From contig SKOH01000021.1 of the NCBI GenBank assembly GCA_007120165.1, positions 1 through 64,000 on the forward strand: a stretch of 64,000 nucleotides of DNA, written 5' to 3'. The notes under the pieces were generated by a model. The model ran no database searches, was not told the origin of the DNA, and worked only from the letters and a program-made list of their open reading frames with translations. Source of the DNA: Clostridiales bacterium. Lineage in GTDB: Bacteria > Bacillota > Clostridia > Peptostreptococcales > T1SED10-28. This document shows positions 29,293-39,534 of the stretch, one piece after another; positions within the stretch are counted from its first letter, which is position 1; each line of letters begins with the position of its first letter. The position numbers were made by a program, and so were the translations under genes.

Positions 29293-30341
29293 TCCCGTTT
29301 AAAATTTTTGGAAAAATTTCTGCTGTCAAGCCAGGAAAACAGATCCTCGGCTAAATTCTCATAAGTGAATTCCGCTAAATTCCCTTCGTAGCGTTTAAGG
29401 GATTTTTGATAAAGAGGGTCATAATATTCAAGCATTAAGATCTCAATCATTTTTTCGTAATCCTTGGTTTGAAGGGCCTCAGTCAAGGTATCTACTTTTT
29501 CTTTCCCGAGGATTTTCTTCAGGCGCTGAATTTTTTGTAAAAGATCCTCTTCGGTGAGGGTATGGTCCGTCACATAATCATGATAAATAAGGGCGATTCG
29601 GTTTTGCAGGGAGGTCTTTACCAGAACATGATTTGTAGAGTTAACCAGGCCCTGATAGAGCTCTTCGGGAACCGTAACCTTTCCGATTCGGCGGCTTTCC
29701 ATTTCCACAAAGCAGTAATCTTTTGCAATCGACGAGAGGGTAAAATACAGCAGCGACTCAAAATACTTTTGGGACGGACTGTTTCCCGGATACATAATTT
29801 CTCCGAAAACCGAGCCGCTGTTTTGGGCCAGCCCTTCAAGGTCCAGAACCGGAAGGCCTTTTTTATCAAGAAGGGTTAAGATTTCCGTCTTTCCTACGCC
29901 GGTGTAGCCGTGCAGTACTATAAAGTTCATTTTTTCGCCGAAGAGGGCCAGCTTCTCTCTTACAAAGTTTCGGTAGCTTTTATAGCCCCCCTCCAGCTGC
30001 AATACGGGAAAGCCCAGGGAGTAAAGGTGTTTTACCAATAAACCGCTTCGCATACCTCCCCGATAACAGTAAAATATCACTTGGTAGCCTTCGTTTGCAA
30101 AAGTATGGATTTTTTCCTGTAAATCCGTTAACTTTTGATGACCATATACCAGCGCCAGATTTTTCGCCCGGTCAGGATCCTTTTTATAAAGGGTACCCAC
30201 CTCGTGGCGCTCGTCGTTGGTGAGAATCGGAAAATTCATCGCCCCGGGAATATGGTCCTCTTCAAACTCCTTGGGGGTTCGAAGGTCGATAATCGGTTCT
30301 TTATTGCCGGGTAAAACTTTTTCAATGGCTATCGTTTTCAT
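29289..30341 (-). CDS. mnmH: tRNA 2-selenouridine synthase (rhodanese + P-loop)
   Basis: PIIDLRTPKEFEEDHIPGAMNFPILTNDERHEVGTLYK, YCYRGGMRSG, HGYTGVGKTEIL; start set to MKTIAIEKVLPG. Confidence 0.92.
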   Translation of the reverse strand: MKTIAIEKVLPGNKEPIIDLRTPKEFEEDHIPGAMNFPILTNDERHEVGTLYKKDPDRAKNLALVYGHQKLTDLQEKIHTFANEGYQVIFYCYRGGMRSGLLVKHLYSLGFPVLQLEGGYKSYRNFVREKLALFGEKMNFIVLHGYTGVGKTEILTLLDKKGLPVLDLEGLAQNSGSVFGEIMYPGNSPSQKYFESLLYFTLSSIAKDYCFVEMESRRIGKVTVPEELYQGLVNSTNHVLVKTSLQNRIALIYHDYVTDHTLTEEDLLQKIQRLKKILGKEKVDTLTEALQTKDYEKMIEILMLEYYDPLYQKSLKRYEGNLAEFTYENLAEDLFSWLDSRNFSKNFKRE

Positions 30342-30483
30342 AGTGCACCTGCTTTTACTTATATTGTATAGGATAATATTATTGTACCCCAGATGGAACA
30401 AAAAACAAAATTCAAAGACAAATTTCTTATAACTGCGTATATTAAAGTATAGGAAGAATCGAAATCGAATGGAGGGATGACAG

Positions 30484-31626
30484 GTGAAAAAAGTTTATGC
30501 GGGGAAATGGACCTTAGCCCTTACCTTTATTTTACTGGGCGGCAGTATCCTCTGGAATATGTATGCCGCGCCAAAGATTGTTATTGCTGATTTTTACCCC
30601 CTGGTACTGGTATTATTAGGCATGGAGATTATTATTAAAGCCCTGACAAAAAAGGGAAGAAAAGTATCGTTGGAGGCAGGGAGCATCATACTGCTGGTAC
30701 TGGTCATGATTTTTGTGAATCTGATGCCCTTTACCTTTCTCGGACCCCGGAGCGATGATCTTTTCTCCGAGGATCATCCCGTGGGAGCGTTTTTCCGGGA
30801 GCTTTCCCAAGGGAATGTGGTAATTAATTTTGATGGTATCGGAAGCTTTAATACCACCTATGAAATAGAAGAGACCTTTTCGGTGGAGGATATTGACGCT
30901 TTGAAACTAGAAAACGCCTTCGGAAACATTACCCTGGAGTCCTGGCAGGGGGAAGAGATAAAAGTGCTCATCCAGATACAGTCCGATACAGACGATCAGG
31001 AATACGTAGAGGGACTAAAGGAGGCGCTGTTATCCTCGGAGACGGAAGAAAATACGCTGCTGCTTGCCTCCAACAACCGCAGGTATTTAGAGGACTCCAG
31101 AGTAAATAGCCTTCGAATGAATTACCAGATATTTATTCCTGAAGGAGAAGCCTTTTCTTTGTTTGAAATAGTCAATGAATTTGGGGATGTCAAAGTCGCG
31201 GAGATAGAAAGCGGACTGCGTGTAAATAATCGGCACGGAGATGTTAAAATTGTTGACGCCGGTAATTTTGTTGAGGTGGAAAACCATTTTGGAGACGTAA
31301 CCCTTGGGGCGATAAACGGTGAGGTAAAAATTATGAATCGCCACGGCGATGTTACATTGGAAAATGAACAGGAGATTCTGACCGAGCTGACCATAGAAAA
31401 TGAGTTCGGATCCGTTCATCTACAGCTCTTCGAGGAGCAGCCGGGAGTATTTGATTTACGCACCGGTTTTGGCGATATTAATCAAAACCTTATCCTGGCA
31501 GAAGGCGGCTTTGAGGAAACCCGGGGATCCAATGAACAGCGTTTTCAGGGCACCGTGGGCACCGGCGGAGGACATATATCGATTCAAAATCGCCACGGAG
31601 ATATCACAATAGAAATCCACCGCTAA
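30484..31626 (+). CDS. Membrane-anchored DUF4097-like beta-repeat protein
   Basis: N-terminal TMs (LiaF-like N-terminal appearance), C-terminal repeats NEFGDVKV / NRHGDVKI / NHFGDVTL / NRHGDVTL / NEFGSVHL / NRHGDITI. Confidence 0.7.
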   Translation: MKKVYAGKWTLALTFILLGGSILWNMYAAPKIVIADFYPLVLVLLGMEIIIKALTKKGRKVSLEAGSIILLVLVMIFVNLMPFTFLGPRSDDLFSEDHPVGAFFRELSQGNVVINFDGIGSFNTTYEIEETFSVEDIDALKLENAFGNITLESWQGEEIKVLIQIQSDTDDQEYVEGLKEALLSSETEENTLLLASNNRRYLEDSRVNSLRMNYQIFIPEGEAFSLFEIVNEFGDVKVAEIESGLRVNNRHGDVKIVDAGNFVEVENHFGDVTLGAINGEVKIMNRHGDVTLENEQEILTELTIENEFGSVHLQLFEEQPGVFDLRTGFGDINQNLILAEGGFEETRGSNEQRFQGTVGTGGGHISIQNRHGDITIEIHR

Positions 31627-31653
31627 AGGGAGAAGAATTTTCTCCCTTTTTTT
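31625..31653 (+). terminator. Intrinsic terminator
   Basis: AAAGGGAGAA-GAA-TTTTCTCCCTTTTTTT. Confidence 0.7.
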
Positions 31654-31696
31654 CTTATGTTATAATAAAAGCTACTACTAAATAGATGGTGATAAA

Positions 31697-33868
31697 ATGG
31701 ATATTAATAATTATTTGAATAAAAAGTTTTCCATCCTCTGCAATACCCAGCAGCAACAGGCAATGGAACACGTAAAGGGCCCTGCCATTGTGTTGGCAGT
31801 GGCAGGCTCGGGAAAAACCACCACACTGGTGTCCCGTACTGCAAATCTGATTTTAAATCACGGGGTACATCCTGAAGAGATTTATACGATGACCTTCTCA
31901 AAAGCCTCGGCCCGGGATATGGCCCAGCGTTTTGAGGAGTTATTCGGGGAGGAAGTTAACGGGCTGCCGAACTTTTCCACGATTCACAGCTTCGCCTTTC
32001 GAATCGTAAAGTTTGTGTTTAAGCAGAAAAAGCGTCAGATTTCCATATTGGAAGAGGAGAGCAAAAACCCCGGGGAAAAGAGCAAAACTGCCGTTCTGGG
32101 AGCGCTGTTTCAAAAGTATAACGGAGAGTATCCTACGGAGGAAAAAATCGAAAATCTGGTAACAAAACTCAGTTTCGTAAAAAACCGGATGATACCCTAT
32201 GACCAGTTAAAAAACCATGAAGCCGTAGGGGAAATTCTCAATTTCGAAAAAATTTATAAAGATTATGAGATTTATAAGAAACAAAAGGACGTGATTGATT
32301 ACGATGATATGCTGATCCTGGCCCTGAAAATCCTGCAAAACAGTATGGATCTATTGCAGCGTTGTCGAAGAATTTATCCTTATATTCAGGTGGATGAGTT
32401 TCAGGACACCAGTCCCCTTCAGTTTGAAATTATCAAAACCCTGGCCTTTCCCGGAAACAATCTCTTTGTGGTAGGGGATGATGATCAGGGAATTTATTCC
32501 TGGCGGGGAACGGATCCGAAAATTATGTTGGATTTCCCGGAGATTTATAAAGAAGCGAAGGTCTATTTTATGGAAGAAAACTTTCGAAGCACACCGGAAC
32601 TGGTGAATCTGGCCAATAGCTTAATCGAAAAAAACAAGGACCGCTACCGGAAAAAAAGCTTTACCAAAAATCCGTCGAATCCGGGGATTACCAAAAGAGT
32701 ATACCGGGATGAGAAGGATCAGCTTCAGGGAATTCTTCAGGAACTGAAGGCGGAGGAAAACCTTGGGGATGTGGCCATTCTTTTTCGAAACAACGTTTCA
32801 GCCATACCGCTGATCAAAGCCCTGCATAATGAGGCCCTGCCCTTTTATATACGGGACTACCGGAATAAATTTTTTAACCACTGGGTAATTCAGGATTTAA
32901 AAGCTTTTATGGCGGTGGCCATGGATCCCGGAGATTTATCCTCATTTAACCGGATATATTACAAAAATGATGCCTATCTATCAAAAAAAATGATGTTCTA
33001 CACTGAGGAAATGCTGAGAAAACGCTCAAGTCTTACAAACATTTTTGAGGCCATGCTCAGCTATCCCGGCATGAAGCGGTATCAGGGCCAGCGGATTGAA
33101 AAAATCCAGCGGGGATTTGAATCCCTGGGCGGTAAAAAGGGGGAAGAGATCATCCGCTTTATCGAAGAGAACCTGGGATACGGGGATTTTCTGGAACGTA
33201 AATCCGACCACAGCGGGGCTTCGATGGAAAACGGCCGAGGAATTCTGGATACCGTAAGAGCTCTTACGGCAGACCTGGAGAGTATTTCGGGCTTTGATGC
33301 CAGTATGGAGGAATTCAAAGAGATTTTGGAACAGGGAAAGAGAAACTTCGGCAAAGGGGTGACCTTAACCACGGTCCACTCGGCCAAGGGCCTGGAATTT
33401 CCAAAAGTTTATGTAATGGACTTAATGAATGAGGTTTTCCCCAGTGCCGACAGTTTGAAAAAATCCAGGGAACAAAAGGATGAAGCCTGCCTGGAAGAGG
33501 AAAGACGCCTGTTTTATGTAGCTCTTACCCGGGCAAAATCCCGGCTGTTATTACTTTCGATGGAAAAACGGTACGGTGCCGTGGTAGAGCCTTCCAGGTT
33601 TTTAGAGGAAATCAGAGGGAATCTGAAAAGCCGCAATTGGAAAAATCAGTGGAAGGCCCGTCTTTTTCAAAGAATTGAAAAGTCATCGGGAAAGGTCCAG
33701 GGAAAGGAATTTCAGACCTTGAACCGGGAGATTTATCATAAAACCTTCGGAAGGGGCATCATCACAGAATTCCACGAGGAAGACCGAATTACCGTCCGGT
33801 TTCACGAGGGAGGAGAAAAAGTCCTTCATCTTCAATATTTAATGGAAAAGGATCTGATCCGTTTTTAA
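31697..33868 (+). CDS. UvrD/PcrA-like (superfamily 1A) DNA helicase
   Basis: LAVAGSGKTTTLVSRTANLI, QVDEFQDTSPLQFEII, VVGDDDQGIYSWRGTDP, TVHSAKGLEFPKVYVMD, RRLFYVALTRAKSRL. Confidence 0.95.
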   Translation: MDINNYLNKKFSILCNTQQQQAMEHVKGPAIVLAVAGSGKTTTLVSRTANLILNHGVHPEEIYTMTFSKASARDMAQRFEELFGEEVNGLPNFSTIHSFAFRIVKFVFKQKKRQISILEEESKNPGEKSKTAVLGALFQKYNGEYPTEEKIENLVTKLSFVKNRMIPYDQLKNHEAVGEILNFEKIYKDYEIYKKQKDVIDYDDMLILALKILQNSMDLLQRCRRIYPYIQVDEFQDTSPLQFEIIKTLAFPGNNLFVVGDDDQGIYSWRGTDPKIMLDFPEIYKEAKVYFMEENFRSTPELVNLANSLIEKNKDRYRKKSFTKNPSNPGITKRVYRDEKDQLQGILQELKAEENLGDVAILFRNNVSAIPLIKALHNEALPFYIRDYRNKFFNHWVIQDLKAFMAVAMDPGDLSSFNRIYYKNDAYLSKKMMFYTEEMLRKRSSLTNIFEAMLSYPGMKRYQGQRIEKIQRGFESLGGKKGEEIIRFIEENLGYGDFLERKSDHSGASMENGRGILDTVRALTADLESISGFDASMEEFKEILEQGKRNFGKGVTLTTVHSAKGLEFPKVYVMDLMNEVFPSADSLKKSREQKDEACLEEERRLFYVALTRAKSRLLLLSMEKRYGAVVEPSRFLEEIRGNLKSRNWKNQWKARLFQRIEKSSGKVQGKEFQTLNREIYHKTFGRGIITEFHEEDRITVRFHEGGEKVLHLQYLMEKDLIRF

Positions 33869-33939
33869 GTTAAAAGCATAAAGAGTCCGATACATTCAGG
33901 GATTTCAAAGAAGATTATTATACAGAAAGGGTTGAAAAA

Positions 33940-34767
33940 ATGGAATCAAAAACCATGAAACTACAGGACCGGGATGGAGTGAAGTTTTTCACATTCCCTC
34001 AATTGGAAACATTAGGATTTATCAAACACGGCTTCAGCACCCGCTACGGCGGGGTAAGCGAGGGACATTACCGCTGGATGAACTTAAGTTTTTCCAACGG
34101 TGATGATAAAGTAACCGTACTGCAGAATTTTCAGTACTTTGCCAAAGCCCTGGGGGTGGACTTAGGGTCCATGGTGCTGTCGGATCAGGACCATGGGGTA
34201 GTTATCCGACGGGTCCGGGATCAGGACCGGGGAAAAGGTATTATTAAAGAGAAAGACTACCGGGGGGTAGACGCCTTAATTACCAATGTTCCTGGAATAA
34301 CCCTGATTACCCAGCATGCCGACTGCGTGCCGCTGTTTTTCACCGATAGTAAAAATAAAGCCGTGGGCATGGCCCATTCCGGTTGGCGGGGAACCTGGGG
34401 AGAGATGGCAAAAAAAACCGTAACCCGAATGAAAGAGGAATTTGGTACCGATCCTAAGGAGCTGTATGTGGGCATCGGGCCCTCCATCGGACCCTGTTGT
34501 TTTGAAGTGGAAATGGACGTTCTTGAAAAATTACAGGAATTAACGGACTGGCGAAAAGAGGACGTGGTTTTTCAGGGAGAAGGAAAGTACCGCGTGGATT
34601 TATGGCAGCTGAATAAACGGATGCTTCAATCCGCCGGGGTGCCCGAGAGCCGAATTTTTGTTACGGATTTGTGTACCCAGTGTCACCCCGATGTGTTTTT
34701 CAGTCACCGGGTACATGGCAGACAGCGGGGCAGTCTTGCGGGGATGATTTCGATTGCCGAAGACTAA
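33940..34767 (+). CDS. pgeF: Laccase-domain protein (PgeF/YfiH, purine nucleoside phosphorylase-like)
   Basis: GFSTRYGGVSEG, TQHADCVPLFFTD, AMAHSGWRGTWGEMAKKT-like motif, GPSIGPCCFEV. Confidence 0.92.
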   Translation: MESKTMKLQDRDGVKFFTFPQLETLGFIKHGFSTRYGGVSEGHYRWMNLSFSNGDDKVTVLQNFQYFAKALGVDLGSMVLSDQDHGVVIRRVRDQDRGKGIIKEKDYRGVDALITNVPGITLITQHADCVPLFFTDSKNKAVGMAHSGWRGTWGEMAKKTVTRMKEEFGTDPKELYVGIGPSIGPCCFEVEMDVLEKLQELTDWRKEDVVFQGEGKYRVDLWQLNKRMLQSAGVPESRIFVTDLCTQCHPDVFFSHRVHGRQRGSLAGMISIAED

Positions 34768-34924
34768 GAATCTCAAAAAAAAGGCTAGTCTCTATCGATA
34801 AATAAAAAAATGATACCCATCTTTGATAATCTTTCCAATAAAATTTGAAATACCGGAGAAATAGAGAAAATAAAGGGGAGTTAACAGAAAAAAAGGGTAA
34901 CAATCGGGATAGGAGGGGATTAAT

Positions 34925-35674
34925 TTGAAAAATAACAAAGAAGCCATAAAAGAGCTTAAAAGAGTTATTGAAGAAGCCCGAAGTCTCGTTTTTTTCGGCG
35001 GGGCCGGTACTTCAACGGAAAGTGATATTCCTGATTTTCGAAGCAGGGACCAGGGCCTGTATAGTCACGGGAATGAAGAGGTCTATCCTCCGGAAGTGAT
35101 CCTCAGTTATCCGTTTTTTTTAAAACATCCGAAAATATTCTATCGATATTACTGGGATAACCTGATTCATGAAAAAGCAGAACCGAATAAAGCCCATAAA
35201 GCCTTGGCCCTTTTGGAAGAAAGAGGAAAGCTGCAGGGAATTATTACCCAGAATGTGGATGGACTCCATCAAAAGGCCGGCAGCCGTAAGGTTTATGAGC
35301 TTCATGGAAGCGTCTATCAGAACTACTGTATGGAATGCCGAGAGCCGTACCGGTTCGAAGATCTGCTGAAAAGTCGTGGGGAGATTCCCCTTTGCACAAA
35401 GTGTCCTGGGATTATCCGACCGGCTGTGACCCTTTACGAGGAACCTTTGAATCTGTCAGTAATCGAAGGCGCTATTGCCGCCATTGAAGAGGCCGATGTT
35501 TTGATTGTCGGCGGCACATCTCTGGTGGTATACCCTGCAGCAGGGTTTTTAGAGTTTTTCCAAGGGAAAAAACTCGTCATCATCAATCGGGAAAGCACCC
35601 CCCGGGATCTTCAGGCGGATTTAGTGATCCAGGGGTCCATCGGCGAGATTTTAGCCGAAGCCGTGGGGATATAA
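34925..35674 (+). CDS. cobB: NAD-dependent protein deacylase (sirtuin)
   Basis: FFGGAGTSTESDIPDFRS, TQNVDGLHQKAGS, ELHGSVYQNYC, Zn cysteines CMEC...CTKC; TTG start. Confidence 0.93.
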   Translation: MKNNKEAIKELKRVIEEARSLVFFGGAGTSTESDIPDFRSRDQGLYSHGNEEVYPPEVILSYPFFLKHPKIFYRYYWDNLIHEKAEPNKAHKALALLEERGKLQGIITQNVDGLHQKAGSRKVYELHGSVYQNYCMECREPYRFEDLLKSRGEIPLCTKCPGIIRPAVTLYEEPLNLSVIEGAIAAIEEADVLIVGGTSLVVYPAAGFLEFFQGKKLVIINRESTPRDLQADLVIQGSIGEILAEAVGI

Positions 35675-35701
35675 AGTCTCAGCAATCATTAGTCCAGGAA
35701 A

Positions 35702-37021
35702 GTGCAGGTGAAGCCGTTGATCAGGATCGATGGAATTGAAAAAGTACAAGGAAAAATTCAAGTGCCGGGGGATAAGTCCATCTCCCATCGGGCACTGATG
35801 CTTCTTAGTATCGGTAAGGGCCCGGGGAAAATCAAGGGTCTGTTAAAAAGTGCTGACGTCCTGGCCACCCTTCGTGCTTTACAGGCCATGGGCATTGTAA
35901 TTACTGAAGAAAAGGACGGGGTGCTGGTCCACGGAAAAGGACTCTACGGCCTGCAGGAACCCGTCGATGTATTGGATCTTAAAAACTCCGGAACTACCAT
36001 GCGCCTATTATCCGGAATTTTGGCGGGACAGCCCTTTACGTCGGTATTAACCGGCGACGACTCCCTTCGAAGCCGGCCGATGGAGCGGATTATCAAACCC
36101 CTGCGAAAAATCGGAGCAAACATCTATGGAAGGGCCGGAAACAGTAAAGCGCCATTAGTGATCCTTAAGAGTTCTTTAAAGGGTGGTGTTTATCAGGGCG
36201 TGGTTGCCAGTGCCCAAGTAAAATCTTCATTGCTGTTGGCCTCGTTATATCACAAGGACAGCTTTACCTATGTGGAATCCCAACGAACCCGGGATCATAC
36301 GGAAAGGATGATGGAGTATTTAGGGATTCCTATTGAAGTAGAGGATAATATAATTAAAATGAACCGCAATCATCCATTGATCAATAGTGATAAAGAATTT
36401 TTCAATAAAGACCTGGAAGTTCCGGGAGATATTTCCTCCGCCGCCTTTTTTATAGCCTTAGCGGCGGGAAGACCGGGTTTTGAGATTATAATCGAAAATG
36501 TGGGGATCAACCCTACCAGAGTTGGGATTCTGGAAGTTTTCAATGCCATGGGTGCCGACATTACGATTTTGAATGAACGCAGCCTTTCCGGTGAACCCGT
36601 GGGGGACATCAGGGTTCGGGGAAAGACACTGAAAAACATCCCGATATCCGAAGAACGGATTCCTTCGTTGATAGATGAACTTCCCATCATTGCGGTTATA
36701 GCCTCCCAGGCCGAAGGGGATATGGAAATATCCGGCGCCGGAGAGCTGAAGGTAAAAGAATCCGACCGGATCGCTGCAGTTGTAGAAGAAATGGGAAAAC
36801 TCGGGGTAACGATCGAAGAAAAACCCGACGGCATGCGGATCTACGGCGGACAACGAATCCTGGGGGGCAGTGTAAGTTCCCATAGGGACCACCGTATTGC
36901 CATGTCCCTGGTCATTGCCGGCCTGCTCTCTACGGAAGGTGTCCGCTTAAGCGGGGAAGAGTGCATCGATATTTCCTTTCCCGATTTCTTTTCGGTGATT
37001 GAGGCGTTGCGAAAAAGCTGA
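35702..37021 (+). CDS. aroA: 3-phosphoshikimate 1-carboxyvinyltransferase
   Basis: PGDKSISHRALML, LKNSGTTMRLLSG, DHRIAMSLVIAGL; GTG start. Confidence 0.96.
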   Translation: MQVKPLIRIDGIEKVQGKIQVPGDKSISHRALMLLSIGKGPGKIKGLLKSADVLATLRALQAMGIVITEEKDGVLVHGKGLYGLQEPVDVLDLKNSGTTMRLLSGILAGQPFTSVLTGDDSLRSRPMERIIKPLRKIGANIYGRAGNSKAPLVILKSSLKGGVYQGVVASAQVKSSLLLASLYHKDSFTYVESQRTRDHTERMMEYLGIPIEVEDNIIKMNRNHPLINSDKEFFNKDLEVPGDISSAAFFIALAAGRPGFEIIIENVGINPTRVGILEVFNAMGADITILNERSLSGEPVGDIRVRGKTLKNIPISEERIPSLIDELPIIAVIASQAEGDMEISGAGELKVKESDRIAAVVEEMGKLGVTIEEKPDGMRIYGGQRILGGSVSSHRDHRIAMSLVIAGLLSTEGVRLSGEECIDISFPDFFSVIEALRKS

Positions 37022-37119
37022 CCTAGGGTAGAGTTGGTGCTGCCGGCATTGGATTCAAGCGTATTTAACAAAATTTCGCAGCATTATTTAGCATAATTCG
37101 ATAGGATAGGAGAGGTAGT

Positions 37120-38310
37120 ATGCTGAAAATACTGACCGCGGGAGAATCCCACGGAAAAGCCTTAGTAGCAGTAATTGAAGGTTTTCCTGCAGGGGTACCC
37201 ATCGAGGTGAATAAAATCAACGAAGCCCTTAAAAAACGGCAGCAGGGTTATGGACGGGGAAAAAGAATGGATATAGAATCCGATCAGATAGAAATCCTCT
37301 CCGGCCTTCGGGGAGGATTTACAATGGGAAGTCCCATTGCCTTCAGCATTGCCAATCGGGACTACGTCAACTGGGAAACGGCCATGGACCCTGTGACCGG
37401 TGACCTGGACGAAAGGATCGTAACGAAGGTTCGACCGGGCCATGGAGATTTGCCGGGAGTGATTAAATACGGTTTTGATGATGCCCGAAATGTGCTGGAG
37501 CGGGCCAGTGCCAGAGAAACCGCCCTGCAGGTAGCGGTGGGGAGCTTTTGCAAACAGCTGCTGAGTAATTTTGACATTCGAAGTTACAGTCACGTGGTAG
37601 CCATTGGGGGAGAAAGGGTGCCCAGAGAGGGAAATCCTCTTGGAAAATCCGCCGGGGAAAATACTGAAAAAATCCGGGAGACCTCGGGAACCGATTCCTA
37701 CTTACACCGGGTGGAACAGTCGCCGGTTCGCTGTGGAGACCCGGAGACTGAAAGGGCGATGATCGCGGCCATTGATCAGGTAACGGCGGAAGGGGACTCT
37801 CTGGGCGGGGTCTTTGAAGTGATTATTGAAAACCTTCCCGTAGGCCTCGGCAGTTACGTTCAGTCCTATCATAAACTGGACGGCTGTCTTGCGGGAGCGT
37901 TAATGGCTCTGCAGTCGGTAAAGGCTGTGGAAATTGGAGAAGGATTTCCATTAACGGCGAAACCCGGATCTCAAGTGCATGATGAAATTTATTATGAAAA
38001 GCCCCGGGGCTACTACCGAAAAACCAATCGGGCGGGAGGTATTGAAGGCGGTATGAGCAATGGAGAACCGCTAATAATCCGCTGCGGGGTAAAGCCCATT
38101 CCCACCCTTCGAAAACCGTTAAATACGGTGGATATTCGATCAAAAAAGCCTGAGAAAGCCTCGAAGGAGCGAAGCGACCACTGCGCCGTACCTTCCGCTT
38201 CCTTGGCGGGAGAGGCCATAGCCTTAATAGAAGTGACCAAAAGCCTGTTAACTTCCTACGGGAAGGATTCCCTGGAAAAGATGGTGAGCCGATGGAAAAA
38301 CGATGGATAA
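37120..38310 (+). CDS. aroC: Chorismate synthase
   Basis: TAGESHGKALVAVIEGFPAGVPI, RPGHGDLPGVIKYGFDDARNVLERASARETALQVAVG. Confidence 0.97.
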   Translation: MLKILTAGESHGKALVAVIEGFPAGVPIEVNKINEALKKRQQGYGRGKRMDIESDQIEILSGLRGGFTMGSPIAFSIANRDYVNWETAMDPVTGDLDERIVTKVRPGHGDLPGVIKYGFDDARNVLERASARETALQVAVGSFCKQLLSNFDIRSYSHVVAIGGERVPREGNPLGKSAGENTEKIRETSGTDSYLHRVEQSPVRCGDPETERAMIAAIDQVTAEGDSLGGVFEVIIENLPVGLGSYVQSYHKLDGCLAGALMALQSVKAVEIGEGFPLTAKPGSQVHDEIYYEKPRGYYRKTNRAGGIEGGMSNGEPLIIRCGVKPIPTLRKPLNTVDIRSKKPEKASKERSDHCAVPSASLAGEAIALIEVTKSLLTSYGKDSLEKMVSRWKNDG

Positions 38311-39413
38311 ATACTGGAAATAATGAAGGATATCCCCTGATGATCGGTCAGGATTTAATAGAAAGCCTCTTGGAAACCGAGATGGCAGCATCCGGAGACA
38401 CTGCGGGATGGGTACTGATTACCGATCAGAATGTAGAGCGAATCTATCACCGAATAATTCAAGACTTAAAGGCCGGGGCGGAGGAACTTTCCCTGCCTTT
38501 TTTGACGTTGGCTATTCCACCGGGGGAGAGCAGCAAAAGTCTATCAAAGGTGGAAGACCTTGCAGGCATCATGGCCCGGGAGGGTTTTGGACGAAAAACA
38601 AAAATCATTGCCCTAGGGGGAGGGGTGGTGGGAGATATGGCCGGCTTTTTAGCTTCGATTTATATGCGGGGGGTGGCGTATATACAAATACCCACAACAC
38701 TGCTTTCTCAGGTGGACAGCAGCATCGGCGGAAAAACCGGGGTCAACCTTTTAGAAGGGAAAAATCTGTTAGGGAGCTTTTATCCGCCGAAAAGTGTATG
38801 GATTGACGGAAACTTTCTTACTACCCTCAAAAGGGAAGACTGGATTAATGGTTATGGAGAACTTCTAAAACACGGCATAATAAAAGATCCCCAGCTATTT
38901 ACGGACCTTGAACGAAAACTCCAACAGAACAGCCTTTTCGATACCGACAGCAGGAGCTTAGAAAGGCTGACATTATTAATTCTTAAGGGGATCAGCGTCA
39001 AACAGGAAATCGTCGAAGCCGATGAAAAGGAAGAGGGGCTCCGAAGACTGCTAAACTACGGTCATACCTTCGGACATGCCTTAGAGGCCCTATATCACTA
39101 TCAAGGATACAGTCATGGAACAGCAGTCCTTAAAGGGATGATTTGGGAGGGGGAAATGGCGCTCCATTTAGGGATCCTTAATAAAGAAGATTTTAGACGG
39201 ATTAGGGCTTTGATTGAAGGGATACTTCCTCAGGGAAGCGCGCTGCCCTCGTTGGAAAAGGATCTGGAGGCTTTGATTCATTATATGAAACGGGATAAGA
39301 AGAATAGAAATAGGAAAATTTCCTTCATACTGCCGGAAAAAATCGGGAAAGTCCGGGAGGAATTTTTAGAAGAGGAAAAACTGCGGGAAATACTTGCAAA
39401 AAGAAAAATTTAA
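38292..39413 (+). CDS. aroB: 3-dehydroquinate synthase
   Basis: ALGGGVVGDMAGFLASIYMRGVAYIQIPTTLLSQVDSSIGGKTGVN, NYGHTFGHALEAL; overlaps aroC end. Confidence 0.97.
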   Translation: MEKRWINTGNNEGYPLMIGQDLIESLLETEMAASGDTAGWVLITDQNVERIYHRIIQDLKAGAEELSLPFLTLAIPPGESSKSLSKVEDLAGIMAREGFGRKTKIIALGGGVVGDMAGFLASIYMRGVAYIQIPTTLLSQVDSSIGGKTGVNLLEGKNLLGSFYPPKSVWIDGNFLTTLKREDWINGYGELLKHGIIKDPQLFTDLERKLQQNSLFDTDSRSLERLTLLILKGISVKQEIVEADEKEEGLRRLLNYGHTFGHALEALYHYQGYSHGTAVLKGMIWEGEMALHLGILNKEDFRRIRALIEGILPQGSALPSLEKDLEALIHYMKRDKKNRNRKISFILPEKIGKVREEFLEEEKLREILAKRKI

Positions 39414-39534
39414 AATATCTTAGGAAGAAATAATTAAAGCGCCGCCGATAAAAACTTCTCGATTGAATGGACCTAACAGGGGTATATATGAAAGTGTTAG
39501 ATAAGAAAATAACAAAGGAGAGGGGCGCTTACCA

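Noticed and set aside
36370-36892. Long minus-strand ORFs within aroA (154 and 144 aa)
   Set aside because: Antisense to an unambiguous aroA; composition-driven.
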